Position numbers and translations under genes: made by a program. Below are positions 46,049 through 57,245 of a stretch of 64,000 nucleotides of DNA, piece by piece. Under the pieces are notes generated by a model. That model ran no database searches, was not told the origin of the DNA, and saw only the letters and a program-made list of their open reading frames with translations. The DNA is taken from assembly GCA_025267735.1 (NCBI GenBank), contig CM046295.1, forward strand, positions 9,199,270 through 9,263,269, read 5' to 3'. The DNA is from Mactra quadrangularis. Its lineage: Eukaryota; Mollusca; Bivalvia; Venerida; Mactridae. Position 1 is the first letter of the stretch, and each line of letters begins with the position of its first letter.

Positions 46049-46272
46049 AAGGTTAGGACACAATTGGTCATGTGTTCTATAGATTCGCACCTAAATTTTG
46101 ACAAAGTTTTTAGAAAAAAAATCTTTATTTCCTCGCTCGCTCATAAAAATTTGGTCAAACCGCTATATAAAGCAACTGAATTAAGGGTTTTTTAAAAACA
46201 ATTTCTTTGCTCGCTCGCCCCTTTTTTCCCAGAAAAGTCCGTAGAACACATCATCAAAGTGTTTTGACCTTA
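46049..46272. mobile_element. MITE family F, copy 2
   Basis: Same structure as 37162-37388: left end 'ggacacaattggtcatgtgt', two 'ctcgctcgct' blocks, 'gctatataaagcaactgaat', and right end 'gaacacatcatcaaagtgtt'. The inverted ends are more diverged than in copy 1. Confidence 0.75.
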
Positions 46273-47267
46273 GTGGGCAAGTTTATATTTATATGATAAT
46301 TGACAACACTCAATAATGAGTAGGGAAATTTCCCAAGTTGTTGAGTCGACGTACCTACAAAATAGAGGTCATTTTCACTGATTTAAATGCCAATATTTAC
46401 GTATTTCTTATTCTATTAAAATATGTAATAAGAACTTTTGTCAGTTATCTTTCCTTGGTGTATTCTGGTGCAACCCAATTGGTAAGTAGGTCCTTATAGT
46501 TAGAATCCTCAGATTTTATCATTGAATTCCTTTGTAAGGATAACAAAATATTTCGTCTGATATCTTTCTTGTTAATTAAGATATTAATAGAAGTGGTGAA
46601 ATTTAGATAGTTCTTTACCCTAAAAATACTTGGCTTGAATTTCAAACAAATTAAATGATTTACAAAAAAAGTTATTTTAGATTTATTTTGGCAAATAGAC
46701 ATTAATAAGTAATGTTAAAATCCGAGTAGGACCTACCTTTTTGAAGAGTACACTTTTATATTTATTTATAGTGATAATATTCTAACATTATCATATATTT
46801 ATTATACATAGAATTACACTCGTGTGAAAATGGTATGATTGTGTTTTGTTTCAAGTTATCCTAAACGAGCTACAGTAGTGCGAATAATTATAATCGGTCA
46901 CAACGAAAACAACAGTTGTGTTATTATGCTCGTAATAATTATAATCGGTCCCAAGAAAAACAGAACTTCATCACCATTATATGTTGACCATACTGTGCAT
47001 CATTAGTTACAAATGTACTGTTACAAAAAATGGGACTGGTAAAGTTTGGTAAAAATCATGATTGTGAATATGTTCAAACATTCATCTGTGGTACTAATCT
47101 TTAGCTAATTAATTCTCTTTTTCATAGTCATGAACGTTATGTGAATTCATCGTCGTTTAACGGTAACGCAGCTGAAACGTAAAATTACAAAAACTAAAAG
47201 TTACATTTGCAAATATCCATTACTGAAGGAAAATGTTTGTTATGTGTCATGTTTAGTCACAGTTTAG
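46273..47267. other. AT-rich stretch, minor direct repeat only
   Basis: A short direct repeat 'aataattataatcggtc' occurs at 46883 and 46933. No gene recognised. Confidence 0.4.
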
Positions 47268-47636
47268 CTCGACTTTACGAAGTAAACGGAGAGTACTCCT
47301 ACTCTCCCTAGCGTCGGCGTCCGCGTCCATATTTCTGATTAAAGTTTTTGTGCAGTAAAATACTTTTTAATTATAACTTTTTTATTTCTTAAGGTACATT
47401 GTATCATCTTCAAACTTTTAATATATGTTCCTTATTATCAACCACATCTCATGTGACAAGGTTCATAACTCTAGATACTTTTTCTTCAAAATTGTCTCCC
47501 ATAAATTTCATAATTTTTTTTACTTTAAATTTGTTAAGGTTATATTTTCAAATTTTAAAATATGTATGTTCCTTATCAATGTGACAAATGCTTACTTAGT
47601 CGATCATGCTGTCTTCTCTGACAGCTCTTGTTAAAC
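47268..47636 (+). repeat. Dispersed repeat H, long single-unit copy
   Basis: Runs from 'tttagctcgactttacgaag' and 'gcgtcggcgtccgcgtcc' through 'ccttattatcaaccacatct' to 'catgctgtcttctctgacag' + 'ctcttgtta'. The middle segment is the sequence that is tandemly amplified, in reverse, at 58190-60110. Confidence 0.7.
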
Positions 47637-47889
47637 ATAATCTTTTCAATACTGTCTGTGGCCAAAACTTTCATACCAATGAAAAGGAAAATTAACTAAA
47701 AATCGGTGCAATCGGTATTATTTTAACTTAATCATGGACGGTACATGCCCATTTTTGTAATAGAATAGTAGACTTTATTTACAGCAACTTACATTATCTT
47801 GATTGCTGTAATATCGCTTCGGTTATACACACAATCTTAATATGTGTTTTATAACACATGACAAGATAATGATGCTTATAAGGATGTGA

Positions 47890-48085
47890 TGATGTAATGA
47901 TGCTTTCATCATCGTCGTTATCGTCGTCATTGTTGTTGTTGATGATAATAATTTTGATAATGGTGATGGTGATAATGATGATTACGACGATGGTGGAGGG
48001 GATGATGATGGTGATGACTACTATAGCGACGACGATGATAATGAATATGATGGTTGTGATGGTGATAATGATGATGATGATGAAA
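47890..48085. repeat. Impure (GAT)n microsatellite
   Basis: Mixture of gat, gac and ggt triplets. The 67-codon frame over it, rich in Met, Ile and Val, is an artefact of triplet composition. Confidence 0.8.
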
Positions 48086-48561
48086 AAAACTTTTCTATAG
48101 TCTGATACTGTGAAAACTTTAGAAATACAATGTACAATCAGATATCAGTATTCTTAAGATTGTTTTTCTGTGGCCACAGCATAGTTGAGTAGAAATGGAA
48201 CTCTACCTTAAGTTGCTGTTGAATTGTATAATTAGACAAGAACTTATGACCATCACGTGTGCTTTTGATAGGTTATCAGTCAAAATATCATACTAATGTT
48301 AATGTTTATTGTTTTTATCGTTTCAGAATGTTGGGGACAATAGAACTGATCAAGAAATATTCAACTATTGACAACTTTCTACAGTATATAAGAGAAGAAT
48401 CAACACTGAGTTTTATGTACATGTTATTATTTTGGCCTGTTTTTTCCTAACAAGTCGTCTCGGACATTTTGTCCTTGAGATGTTTGTTGTCCAAGTAAAA
48501 ACACGAAATTGTTTTGTTGTTTTATTATTCCAATGCTTTAGAAAAGATATCAAAACTATCG
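48086..48561. other. Unassigned stretch
   Basis: No recognised exon; the 63-codon frames at 48259 and 48432 lack domains. 'gtttcag/aatgttggggac' at 48327 looks like a splice acceptor, but no partner exon was found. Confidence 0.3.
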
Positions 48562-48811
48562 GTGGTGCTTTTCACAAAAAATCTTACGAAAAAAATCTTC
48601 GTAAGTCAGTTTCATATAATTAGCACTTGAAAGTAAAACGGATAATAGGCATAAATATGATATGATATACAAAAGGTATACACTATTCTACACAAATTGT
48701 TGATCTATAATATTTAGAAATAAGCCAAAAAATAAGCGTATTATTGATGTTTCATGCTTTTGATTTGCTAAGATTTTTTTCGTAAGATTTTATGTGAAAA
48801 GCACCATAGGT
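48562..48811. mobile_element. MITE family E, copy 3, best-preserved ends
   Basis: Ends 'ggtggtgcttttcacaaaaa' and 'tatgtgaaaagcaccatagg', then inner 'cttacgaaaaaaatcttcg' and 'gctaagatttttttcgtaag'. The 41-bp minisatellite begins within about 15 bases of its right end. Confidence 0.8.
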
Positions 48812-48814
48812 TGC

Positions 48815-50640
48815 TGTTGTATATAATGATTCGTTGCTGTTATATATAATGATGATGACGGTTTTGATTCGTTGTTGTTGTTATATATAATGATGATGAC
48901 GGTTTTGATTCATTGTTGCTGTTATAGAAATTGATGATGGCAGTTTCGAATCGTTGTTGCTGTTATATATAATGATGATGACGGTTTTGATCCGTTGTTC
49001 CTGTTATTTATCATGATGATGACGGTTTTGATCCGTTGTTCCTGTTATTTATCATGATGATGACAGTTTTGATCCGTTGTTGTTGTTATATATAATGATG
49101 ATGACAGTTTTGATTGTGTTGCTGTTATATATAATGATGATGACGGTTTTAATTCGTTGTTGCTGTTATATATAATAATGATGACGGATTTGATTCGTTG
49201 TTGTTATATAATTTGATGATGACGGTTTTAATTCGTTGTTGTTGTCATATATTATGATGACGGTTTTAATTCGTTGTTGCTGTTATATATAATGATGATG
49301 ACGGTTTTAATCCGTTGTTGCTGTTATATATAATGATGATGACGGTTTTGATTCGTTGTTGCTGTTATATATAATGATGATGACGGTTTTGATTCGTTGT
49401 TGCTGTTATATATAATGATGATGACGGTTTTGATGCGTTGTTGCTGTTATATATAATGACGATGACGGTTTTGCTCCGTTCTTGCTGTTATATATAATGA
49501 TGATGACGGTTTTGATGCGTTGTTGATGTTATATATAATGATGATGACGATTTTGATTCGTTGTTGCTGTTATATATAATGAAGATGACGGTTTTGATTC
49601 GTTGTTGCTGTTATATATAATGATGATGACGGTATTGATTCGTTGTTGCTGTTATATATAATGATGATGACGGTTTTGATCAGTTGTTGCTGTTATACAT
49701 AATGATGACGACAATTTTGATTCGTTGTTGTTGTTATATAATTATAATGATGATGACGGTTTTGATTCGATGTTGCTGTTATATATAATGATGATGACGG
49801 TATTGATTCGTTGTTGCTGTTATATATAATGATGATGACGGTTTTAATTCGTTGTTGCTGTTATATATAATGATGATGACGGTTTTGATCAGTTGTTGCT
49901 GTTATACATAATGATGACGACAATTTTGATTCGTTGTTGTTGTTATATAATTATAACGATGATGACGGTTTTGATTCGATGTTGCTGTTATATATAATGA
50001 TGATGACGGTTTTAATTCGTTGTTGCTGTTATGTATAATGATGATGACGGTTTTAATTCGTTGTTGCTATTATATATAATGATGATGACGGTATTGATTC
50101 GTGGTTGCTGTTATGTATAATGATGATGACGGTTTTAATTCGTTGTTGCTATTATATATAATGATGATGACGGTATTGATTCGTGGTTACTGTTATATAT
50201 AATGATGATGACGGTTTTAATTCGTTGTTGCTGTTATGTATAATGATGATGACGGTTTTAATTCGTTGTTGCTATTATATATAATGATGATGACGGTTTT
50301 GATTTGTTGTTGCTGTTGTATATAACAATTACGACGGTTTTGATTCGTTATTGCTGTTGTATATAATGATGACGACGGTTTTGATTCGTTGTTGCTGTTA
50401 TATTAAATGATGACGACGGTTTTGATTCGTTGTTGCTGTAATATATTAATGATGACGGTTTTGATTCGTTGAATCTGTTATATATAATGATGACGGCGGT
50501 TTTGATTCGTTGTTGCTGTTATATATAATGATGACGACGGTTTTAATGCGTTGTTGCTGTTATATATAATGATAATGACGGTTTTGATTCGTTGTTGCTG
50601 TTATATATAATGATGATGACGGTTTTAATTGGTTGTTGTT
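48815..50640. repeat. 41-bp minisatellite, ~44 copies
   Basis: Unit 'ttgttgctgttatatataat' followed by 'gatgatgacggttttgattc' and g. Variant groups recur in blocks (for example the 'cagttgttgctgttatacat' variant near 49681 and 49889), showing that multi-unit segments have been duplicated. Ends degrade at the right from about 50640. Confidence 0.9.
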
Positions 50641-51160
50641 GTTGCTATATAATTGTGACAGTTATGATTTCGTTTTTTGCTTTTGTGTATAGCAATAATG
50701 ATATTTATGATTTCCTAATGCCGCTGTAGCGGATAATAGTTTTTTGAATTGGTTTTGCTGTTAAAGTGTATTTCACGAATGATGTTGGTAGTTTTGGTGT
50801 GTTGTTCCTGTTGCTGTTTATAAATATTTAGAACTTAGTCTGCCATAGAAAAACAAATTAGGTATAAGAGGCTTTTTCACAATAGTTGAGGACTGTTTTG
50901 TTAGCACCATAAGGTCTGTAAGAATAAGGCTCATGTATTTAGCATTTCCAGACAATAACCAACATCGACCGAAAATCAAACCTGAGATCCCCCGATTCGA
51001 CGACCTAATCACAATCAGTGTTGGAAATCACGCGTCATTTATGGTTTCTAACACGGCAAAAATGACGACCAGAAAAACAAATTTCGAAGAAAAAGACCAG
51101 GTAAATGACATTTATACGTAACCGATTTTTGTCAGACGTAGAGCAGTCTAAGCAGCACAA
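50641..51160. other. Unassigned stretch after the minisatellite
   Basis: Degenerate remnants of the array to about 50815, then unique sequence. The overlapping short frames at 50818-51012 (minus) and 50933-51121 (plus) lack recognised domains. Confidence 0.35.
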
Positions 51161-51325
51161 AGTTCTCTTTCTAACGGTAGTTCTGCCAACCCCGCAACAG
51201 GGCTAGTTTTCTAGATTACCTCGAGGTTTTGAACGAGTCGAGAGATTTTCGGAAGAACTTCAAGGTAATCTAGAAATTTAGAACCGTTGTGGGGTTGGCA
51301 GATCTACCGGTAGAAAGAGAATTTT
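51161..51325. repeat. Foldback element, ~70-bp inverted arms
   Basis: The left arm 'ttctctttctaacggtagtt' + 'ctgccaaccccgcaac' + 'tctagattacctcgaggttt' pairs with the right arm 'cttcaaggtaatctagaaat' + 'gttgtggggttggcagatct' + 'accggtagaaagagaa'. It has no coding capacity and is probably a small MITE. Confidence 0.7.
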
Positions 51326-51620
51326 CTCGTCCTTGGGTTGGCGACATGACATAGAAAGGCAAATGATCAAATAATCAAAATAGTATGATGGTGTAGCTTT
51401 TTTCCATACCAAACTAGATCAGAAATCGTTACAGGAAGGCTTGGTTTTATATACATCTATCCACGCGTTCTTTGATAAACAGAAACTAATATATTTTGGA
51501 ACACTATGTCGTAACAACTCTGCAGACGTTTGTAAACTTTGTTATCAACTGTTTGTGCGTAGAATTCATCAGTATTTAAACAAAATAACATCCAAACATC
51601 TATAGGTTTTATAAGAGATA

Positions 51621-54600
51621 GTACCCATACAGAGTCTAGATAGTAGAGGTGCGCGGTATTACCGGTAAACCGGTAACCGTGGTTTTTTTATCTCGCGGTA
51701 CAACCGCGGTACTTTTTGGAAATACCGGTATTGAATAACTTAACTTCATTTCTGGTAAGCGAACAGTATCCGTGAAGAAGTAGTACCCGTGATATTGGTT
51801 TTACACGTTACATATGTCAGCAGGGGTGGCGAAATCAACGGTCGTCCAAGTCGTACATTAAGTTATTTAATTATAAAAATCATCAAAAGTTTTCGATAAA
51901 TTTGGAGAAAAACTTAAAAAATCAAGAATTATAATGTTGTAATAGCTATTACCCTTAAATAAGGACTGTCGTGTTTTCAAAAGTTAATAAATGATCTTCT
52001 TAAAAGTTTTTTTTTTATTTAATAGCTTTACTGCTCATAATAAATGCTTACTTTGTGGTATACCGTGGTATATAACGTGGTATTTAGTAAAAAAACCCGC
52101 GGTTTACCGTGGTATAAATTTCCTGGCGGTACCCAGCTCTACTAGATAGAGCGTAGACGGCAATCGGCAAGGGCGCGTAACTCGCCCCGAAACTGGTCCT
52201 AGCCGGCTCGGTTCGCGACCCAGGCCGCCGGATCGGTGTTCGGGGTTATGTCCGAGCCACAAACGGGAAGTAGGTCACCATTGTTTACATATGTGCATGT
52301 ACATACAGTACCCATACAGAGTCTATATAGAGCGTAGACGGCGATCGGCAAGGGCGCGTAACTCGCCCCGAACCTGGTCCTAGCCGGCTCGGTTCGCGAC
52401 CCAGGCCGCCGGGTCGGTGTTCAGGGTTGGATCCGAGCCAGAAACCGGAAGTAGGTCACCACTGTTTACATATGTGCACGTACATACAGTACCCATACAG
52501 AGTCTATATAGAGCGTAGACGGCGATCGGCAAGTGCGCGTAACTCGCCCCGAAACTGGTCCTAGCCGGCTCGGTTCGCGACCAAGGCCGCCGGGTCGGTG
52601 TTCGGGGTTGGGTCCGAGCCAGAAACCGGAAGTAGGTCACTATTGTTTACATATGTAGATGTACATATAGTACTAACAAAGAGTCTATATAGAGCGTAGA
52701 CGGCGATCGGTAAGCGCGCGTAACTCGCCCCGAAACTGGTCTTAGCCGGCTCGGTTTGCGACTCAGGCCGCCGGGTCGGTGTTCAGGGTTGGGTCCGAGC
52801 CAGAAACCGGAAGTAGGTCACCATTTTTACATATGTGCACGTACTTACAGTACCCATACAGAGTCTATATAGAGCGTAGACGGCGATCGGCAAGTGCGCG
52901 TAACTCGCCCCGAAACTGGTCCTAGCCGGCTCGGTTCGCGACCCAGGTCGCCGGGTCGGTGTTCGGGGTTAAGTCCGAGCCAGAAACCGGAAGTAGGTCA
53001 CCATTGTTTACATATGTAGATGTACATATAGTACCCATACAGAGTCTATATAGAGCGTAAACGGCGATCGGCAAGGGCGCGTAACTCGCCCCGAAACTGG
53101 TCCTAGCCGGCTTGGTTCGCGACGCAGTCCGCCGGGTCGGTGTTTGGGGTTGGGTCCGAGCCAGAAACCGGAAGTAGGTCACCATTGTTTACATATGTGC
53201 ATGTACATATTGTACCAACAAAGAGTCTATATAGAGCGTAGACGGCGATCGGTAAGCGCGCGTAACTCGCCCCGAAACTGGTCCTAGCTGGCTCGGTTCG
53301 CGACTCAGGCCGCCGGGTCGGTGTTCGGGGTTGGGTCCGAGCAAGAAACCGGAAGTAGGTCACCATTGTTTACATATGTGCATGTACATATAGTACCCAT
53401 ACAGAGTCTATATAGAGCGTAGACGGCGATGAGCAAGGGCGCGTAACTCGCCCCGAAACTGGTCCTAGCCGGCTCGGCTCGCGACCTAGGCCCCCGGGTC
53501 GGTGTTCGGGGTTGGGTCTGAGCCAGAAACCGGAAGTAAGTCACCATTGTTTACATATGTGCATGTACATATAGCACCCATACAGAGTCTATATAGAGCG
53601 TAGACGGCGATCGGCAAGGGCGCGTAACTCGCCCCGAAACTGGTCCTAGCCGGCTCGGTTCGCCACCTAGGCCGCCGGGTCGGTGTTCGGGGTTGAGTCC
53701 GAGCCAGAAACCGGAAGTAGGTCACCATTGTTTGCATATGTTCATGTACTTATAGTACCCATACAGAGTCTATATAGAGCGTAGACGGCGATCGGCAAGG
53801 GCGCGTAACTAGCCCCGAAACTGGTCCTAGCCAGCTCGGTTCGCGACCCAGGCCGCCGGGTCGGAGTTCGGGTTTGGATCCGAGCCAGAAACCGGAAGTA
53901 GGTCACCATTGTTTACATATGTGCATGTACATATAGTACCCAAACAGAGTCTATATAGAGCGTAGACGTCGATGGGCAAGGGCGCGTAACTCGCCACGAA
54001 ACTGGTCCTAGCCGGCTCGGTTAGCGACCCAGGCCGCCGGGTCGGTGTTCGGGGTTGGTTCCGAGCCAGAAACCGGAAGTAGGTCACCATTGTTTACATA
54101 TGTGCACGTACATACAGTACCCATAAAGAGTCTATATAGAGCGTAGACGGCGATCGGCAAGGGCGCGTAACTCGCCCCGAAACCGGTTCTAGCCGGCTCG
54201 GTTCGCGACCCAGGCCGCCGGGTCGGTGTTCGGGGTTGGGTCCGAGCCAGAAACCGGAAGTAGGTCACCACTGTTTAGATATGTGCATGTATATATATAG
54301 TACCCATACAGAGTCTATATAGAGTTTTGAGGGCGATGGGCAAGGGCGCATAACTCGCCCCGAAACTGGTCCTAGCTGGCTTGGTTCGCGACCCAGGCCA
54401 CCGGGTCGGTGTTCGTGGTTGGGTTCGAGCCAGAAACCGGAAATCGGTCACCATTGTTTAGATATGTGCATGTACATATAGTACCCATACAGAGTCTATA
54501 TAGAGCGTAGACGGCGATCGGCAAGGGCGCGTAACTCGCCCCGAAACTGGTCCTAGCCAGCTCGGTTCGCGACCCAGGCCGCCGGGTCGGAGTTCGGGTT

Positions 54601-54665
54601 TTGGTCCGAGCCAGAAACCGGAAGTAGGTCACCATTGTTTACATATGTGCATGTACATATATAAC
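51621..54665. repeat. GC-rich 181-bp satellite, ~14 units, interrupted by a hAT element
   Basis: The 'gcgtagacgg' landmark recurs at 52151, 52332, 52513, 52694, 52874, 53055, 53236, 53417, 53598, 53779, 53960, 54141 and 54505 (degenerate near 54324): spacing 180-183 bases. A partial unit at 51621-51643 precedes the inserted element. The unit is much richer in G, C and CpG than the surrounding sequence, with one AT-rich third. Each unit has a TATA-like 'gtctatatagagcg', 'aaaccggaagtaggtcacca' and 'ttgtttacatatgtgc'. Overlapping ~87-codon minus-strand frames recur in every unit because of the periodicity; with a 181-base period they cannot form one continuous protein. No domain is recognised. 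Confidence 0.9.
51644..52141. mobile_element. hAT-type non-autonomous element, 498 bp, perfect 8-bp target duplication
   Basis: Flanked by 'ctagatag' at 51636-51643 and 52142-52149. Ends are 'tagaggtgcgcggt' and, inverted, 'acccagctcta', matching short hAT terminal repeats. Removing the element plus one duplication restores a normal satellite unit ('agagtctagatagagcgtag'). The interior has inverted 'ggtaaaccggtaaccg' and 'cggtttaccgtgg' stretches and no transposase. Confidence 0.9.
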
Positions 54666-54904
54666 AAGGTACATATGTATGAACGTTTATAGAGTAAAAG
54701 TGAAAAAATCATGTTTTCGTTCTTAATTTTTCTTTTTGAATTTTCAATTCAATTATAATTGCAATGAGCTAGTTGACCACTTGAGTAAATAAGAGGATAA
54801 AAGTTAACATCCTGCTTACCTCACGTATGGAACGATTTTTTTCAGGGAAATATGCACTGTTTGATGTCATTCAACTATATGTATGAGAACTTTGTTTTGT
54901 TTCA

Positions 54905-55062
54905 TTGGGTTTAATGCCATAGCAACACATTGTATAGGTCATATAACAGTGGTCACCCAACCTACTTACTATTCCTGGAAAGGCTAAATCTCTTGATCTA
55001 GCTATTAACCAACTATTAAGCACATACTTCCATCAGTCACTGACAACTGCGTTACAATATAA
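54905..55062 (-). repeat. SINE-B tail, minus orientation
   Basis: On the minus strand: 'gtcagtgactgatggaagta', 'gctagatcaagagatttagc', 'agtaggttgggtgacc' and 'acctatacaatgtgttgcta', the usual SINE-B order. The head is missing. Confidence 0.65.
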
Positions 55063-55147
55063 ATAATCGTCTAGCTGGGCAGCTTATATGGAAAGAGTAG
55101 TCTGACTCAACAACAAATTTTAGTAAAAGTAGTTGTTTATGAAATGG

Positions 55148-55275
55148 GTGGATCCAGCAGGGACCAAGGGGGTCCGGACTCGCCCCTAGAATGTGGAAAA
55201 TGTACATGTCCATTAGTGTATTTCTTGCTTGTAAGTAATTTCTTAGTAGTATGAAGCAATTTTTCTCAGTGCTAA
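55148..55275. repeat. Fragment of the hAT-type family nested at 20627-20918
   Basis: Shares 'gtggaaaatgtac', 'gtccattagtgtatttc', 'tgtaagtaattt' and 'atgaagcaat' with 20627-20918, and starts with the expected terminus 'gggtggatccag'. The right end is missing. Confidence 0.65.
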
Positions 55276-55357
55276 ACATAGATTTATGTATAATATTATT
55301 TATTCTGGAGTTCTATTGGCTTCTATTACCTTCCTTGTCTGACTTGATATGTCAATA

Positions 55358-57101
55358 CACTGGGGTCCAAAAGTTTCTTTACATATGTTAAATTTCTATG
55401 TTTTTGAGTATACTAAGAGAAATGTTACATATATTATTCGTTTCACAATAAAAAACCAGTTTAACATGAACCTCCAATTATGTTCTTTCATATTATCTCC
55501 CTTTTATAATCAAAAGGTAGTTTTTAATGAAAAGAGTTAGTTTAATTGCATACCAATAAAATTCTCCACAAAATTTTCAAGTTTTCAGTGAATAACTTAA
55601 CTGAAACCGTAACAGCTCTCATAAACAAAAAACAAAATAACCCATACATTTTGCTTCTCCGAAGCTCTTTATGTCCCAATAGACTACTTATGAAGTTGAA
55701 CAGTTTTTCCTGATGATGGCGCAAGCAAGAGAACAGAAGAGGTACGCATGCAAGCTTTTGCATGACCAAGGTCTTTTGGTGACGGCTATTGCTCAAGCAG
55801 TGGGGTGTTCAAGGTAAGTTTTTTTTCAAAACTTCACTTAACTTTTTCTGTTTTATAACAATAGCTCTTTTCTGCATTAAGAAATTAAGTATTTTTCTTA
55901 AGACTGACAATTTTCTTCCTTTTTTACTTTTAGGCCATCTGTGTATGCAGCTCTGAGGAAGGTGAACGAGCAGGGTAACTTCACTGACAAGGCAAGAACA
56001 GGCAGACCGAAGATTTCCAGTGAGCGACAAGACAGGACACTGATCAGAGAGTCCCTCAACAATCGAAGGTTGACAGTTCGCCAGCTTCAGGACTCCTGGA
56101 ATGCATCAGGAGTAACAGCATCCAAGACCACAGTTCGCCGACGACTTCATGATGTAGGTCTTTATGGCAAATTGGCTCGAAAAAAGCCACTGCTGACGCA
56201 AAGACACAGACAGCTTCGTTTGGGCTTTGCTAGAGAACATTCTGACTGGACTTGGCTTGACTGGGCAAATGTTTTGTGGACCGATGAGTCCAGATTTACT
56301 CTTTTTCAGAGTGATGGTCCAACTGTGGTTCGTAGGAGAAGTGGTGAAGCTTTGAGACCTGACTGTGTTGTGCCTACAGTCAAGTTTGGAGGAGGAGGGA
56401 TTATGATGTGGGGTGCTATGTCATATGGCGGCACTGCATTTCTTACCAAGGTTAATGGAAATTTAAATAGCCATGGGTACATTGACATTCTGGCTAATTA
56501 TGCCATTCCTTCTGCCCATCTTCTAGGGTTTGGTAATAATTACTGGTTCCAGGATGATGGTGCACCTTGCCATAGGTCCAAAGTAGTTATGGAGTGGAAA
56601 GCCCAGAATCATCTCAGATGCTTGAACTGGCCTCCACAAAGTCCAGACCTGAACCCCATCGAAAATTTATGGAGAGATGTGAAGGTGGGACTTCAGCATA
56701 CTCGTTCTAACAACCTTCGGGACTTGGAAGCCAATGTTCTTCAAATTTGGGATGAGATCAATGTGCAACGATGCCATAAACTAATCAGATCAATGCCTTG
56801 AAGGATTCAGGCTGTCATTGAAGCTAATGGGGGCTACACGAAGTACTGAGATCACATTTCAGTGAGGTGACTTGTTGATGTTCCATTAGCCCTTGGTTGA
56901 TCAAATTTGTTGTTTATCCATTATTTTGTTAAGTAACTGCATTCATTACTTATTTTGTTTGTAAATTTGAATAAATTATGTTTGTATAATAAATATACAA
57001 TAAAAAAATAAAACAAAATGGGTCTGCAATAATATTGCAATAAAAAAATAAGAGAAAATATGAAAAAAATACATGTGTAAAGAAACTTTTGGACCCCAGT
57101 G
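55358..57101 (+). mobile_element. Full-length Tc1-like DNA transposon, 1744 bp
   Basis: The left terminal repeat 'cactggggtccaaaagtttc' and the right 'gaaacttttggaccccagtg' are perfect inverted partners over at least 20 bases and continue 'tttacatatgt/acatgtgtaaa'. TA dinucleotides flank the element (55356-55357, 57102-57103), the Tc1/mariner target duplication. It encodes one transposase with a small intron. The intact ends suggest recent insertion, but the coding region carries a premature stop. Confidence 0.95.
55713..56801 (+). CDS. Tc1-like DD34E transposase, intron-containing, C-terminally truncated
   Basis: Catalyses cut-and-paste transposition at TA sites in the nucleus. Exons 55713-55813 and 55934-56801, joined in frame across a 120-base GT-AG intron, give 322 residues. 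The N-terminal helix-turn-helix region (about 1-45) includes 'VTAIAQAVGCSRPSVYAAL' across the splice junction, followed by the 'GRPK' linker (about 57-60), a second HTH (about 75-115) and the catalytic domain: D151 in 'WTDESRF', D242 in 'QDDGAPCH', E277 in 'NPIENLW', with 34 residues between the last two. The TGA at 56799 interrupts the usual C-terminus: the same frame continues with an 'RIQAVIEANGGYTKY' ending to a second TGA at 56847-56849. Family members commonly have Arg at the stop position, so a CGA-to-TGA change is likely. Whether loss of 16 residues abolishes activity is unknown. Confidence 0.9.
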
Positions 57102-57189
57102 TATATCACCCTTACTTGCCTTTCGATAAATTTTTTATTTATGACAGCCCTACCCCTATGTTCATTGATTGACCATTGATGCATCTTAT

Positions 57190-57245
57190 AGTCTGTTTTT
57201 TCTCAACTGTCAAGATTGAATAATTTCATAGTGACCGAATGCATT
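57190..57245 (+). repeat. Half copy of the 2514-2742 MITE
   Basis: 'ctcaactgtcaagattgaat' + 'aatttcatagtgaccgaatg' matches the left arm of the MITE at 2514. The partner arm is missing. Confidence 0.55.

Noticed and set aside
47897..48100. 67-codon Met/Ile/Val-rich frame that looks like a membrane peptide
   Set aside because: Translation of a GAT-type microsatellite.
52380..54635. Recurrent ~87-codon minus-strand open frames as a repeated gene family
   Set aside because: They follow the 181-base satellite period, shift frame from unit to unit, overlap each other and match no recognised domain.
56306..56488. Minus-strand 60-codon frame
   Set aside because: Antisense shadow of the Tc1 transposase.
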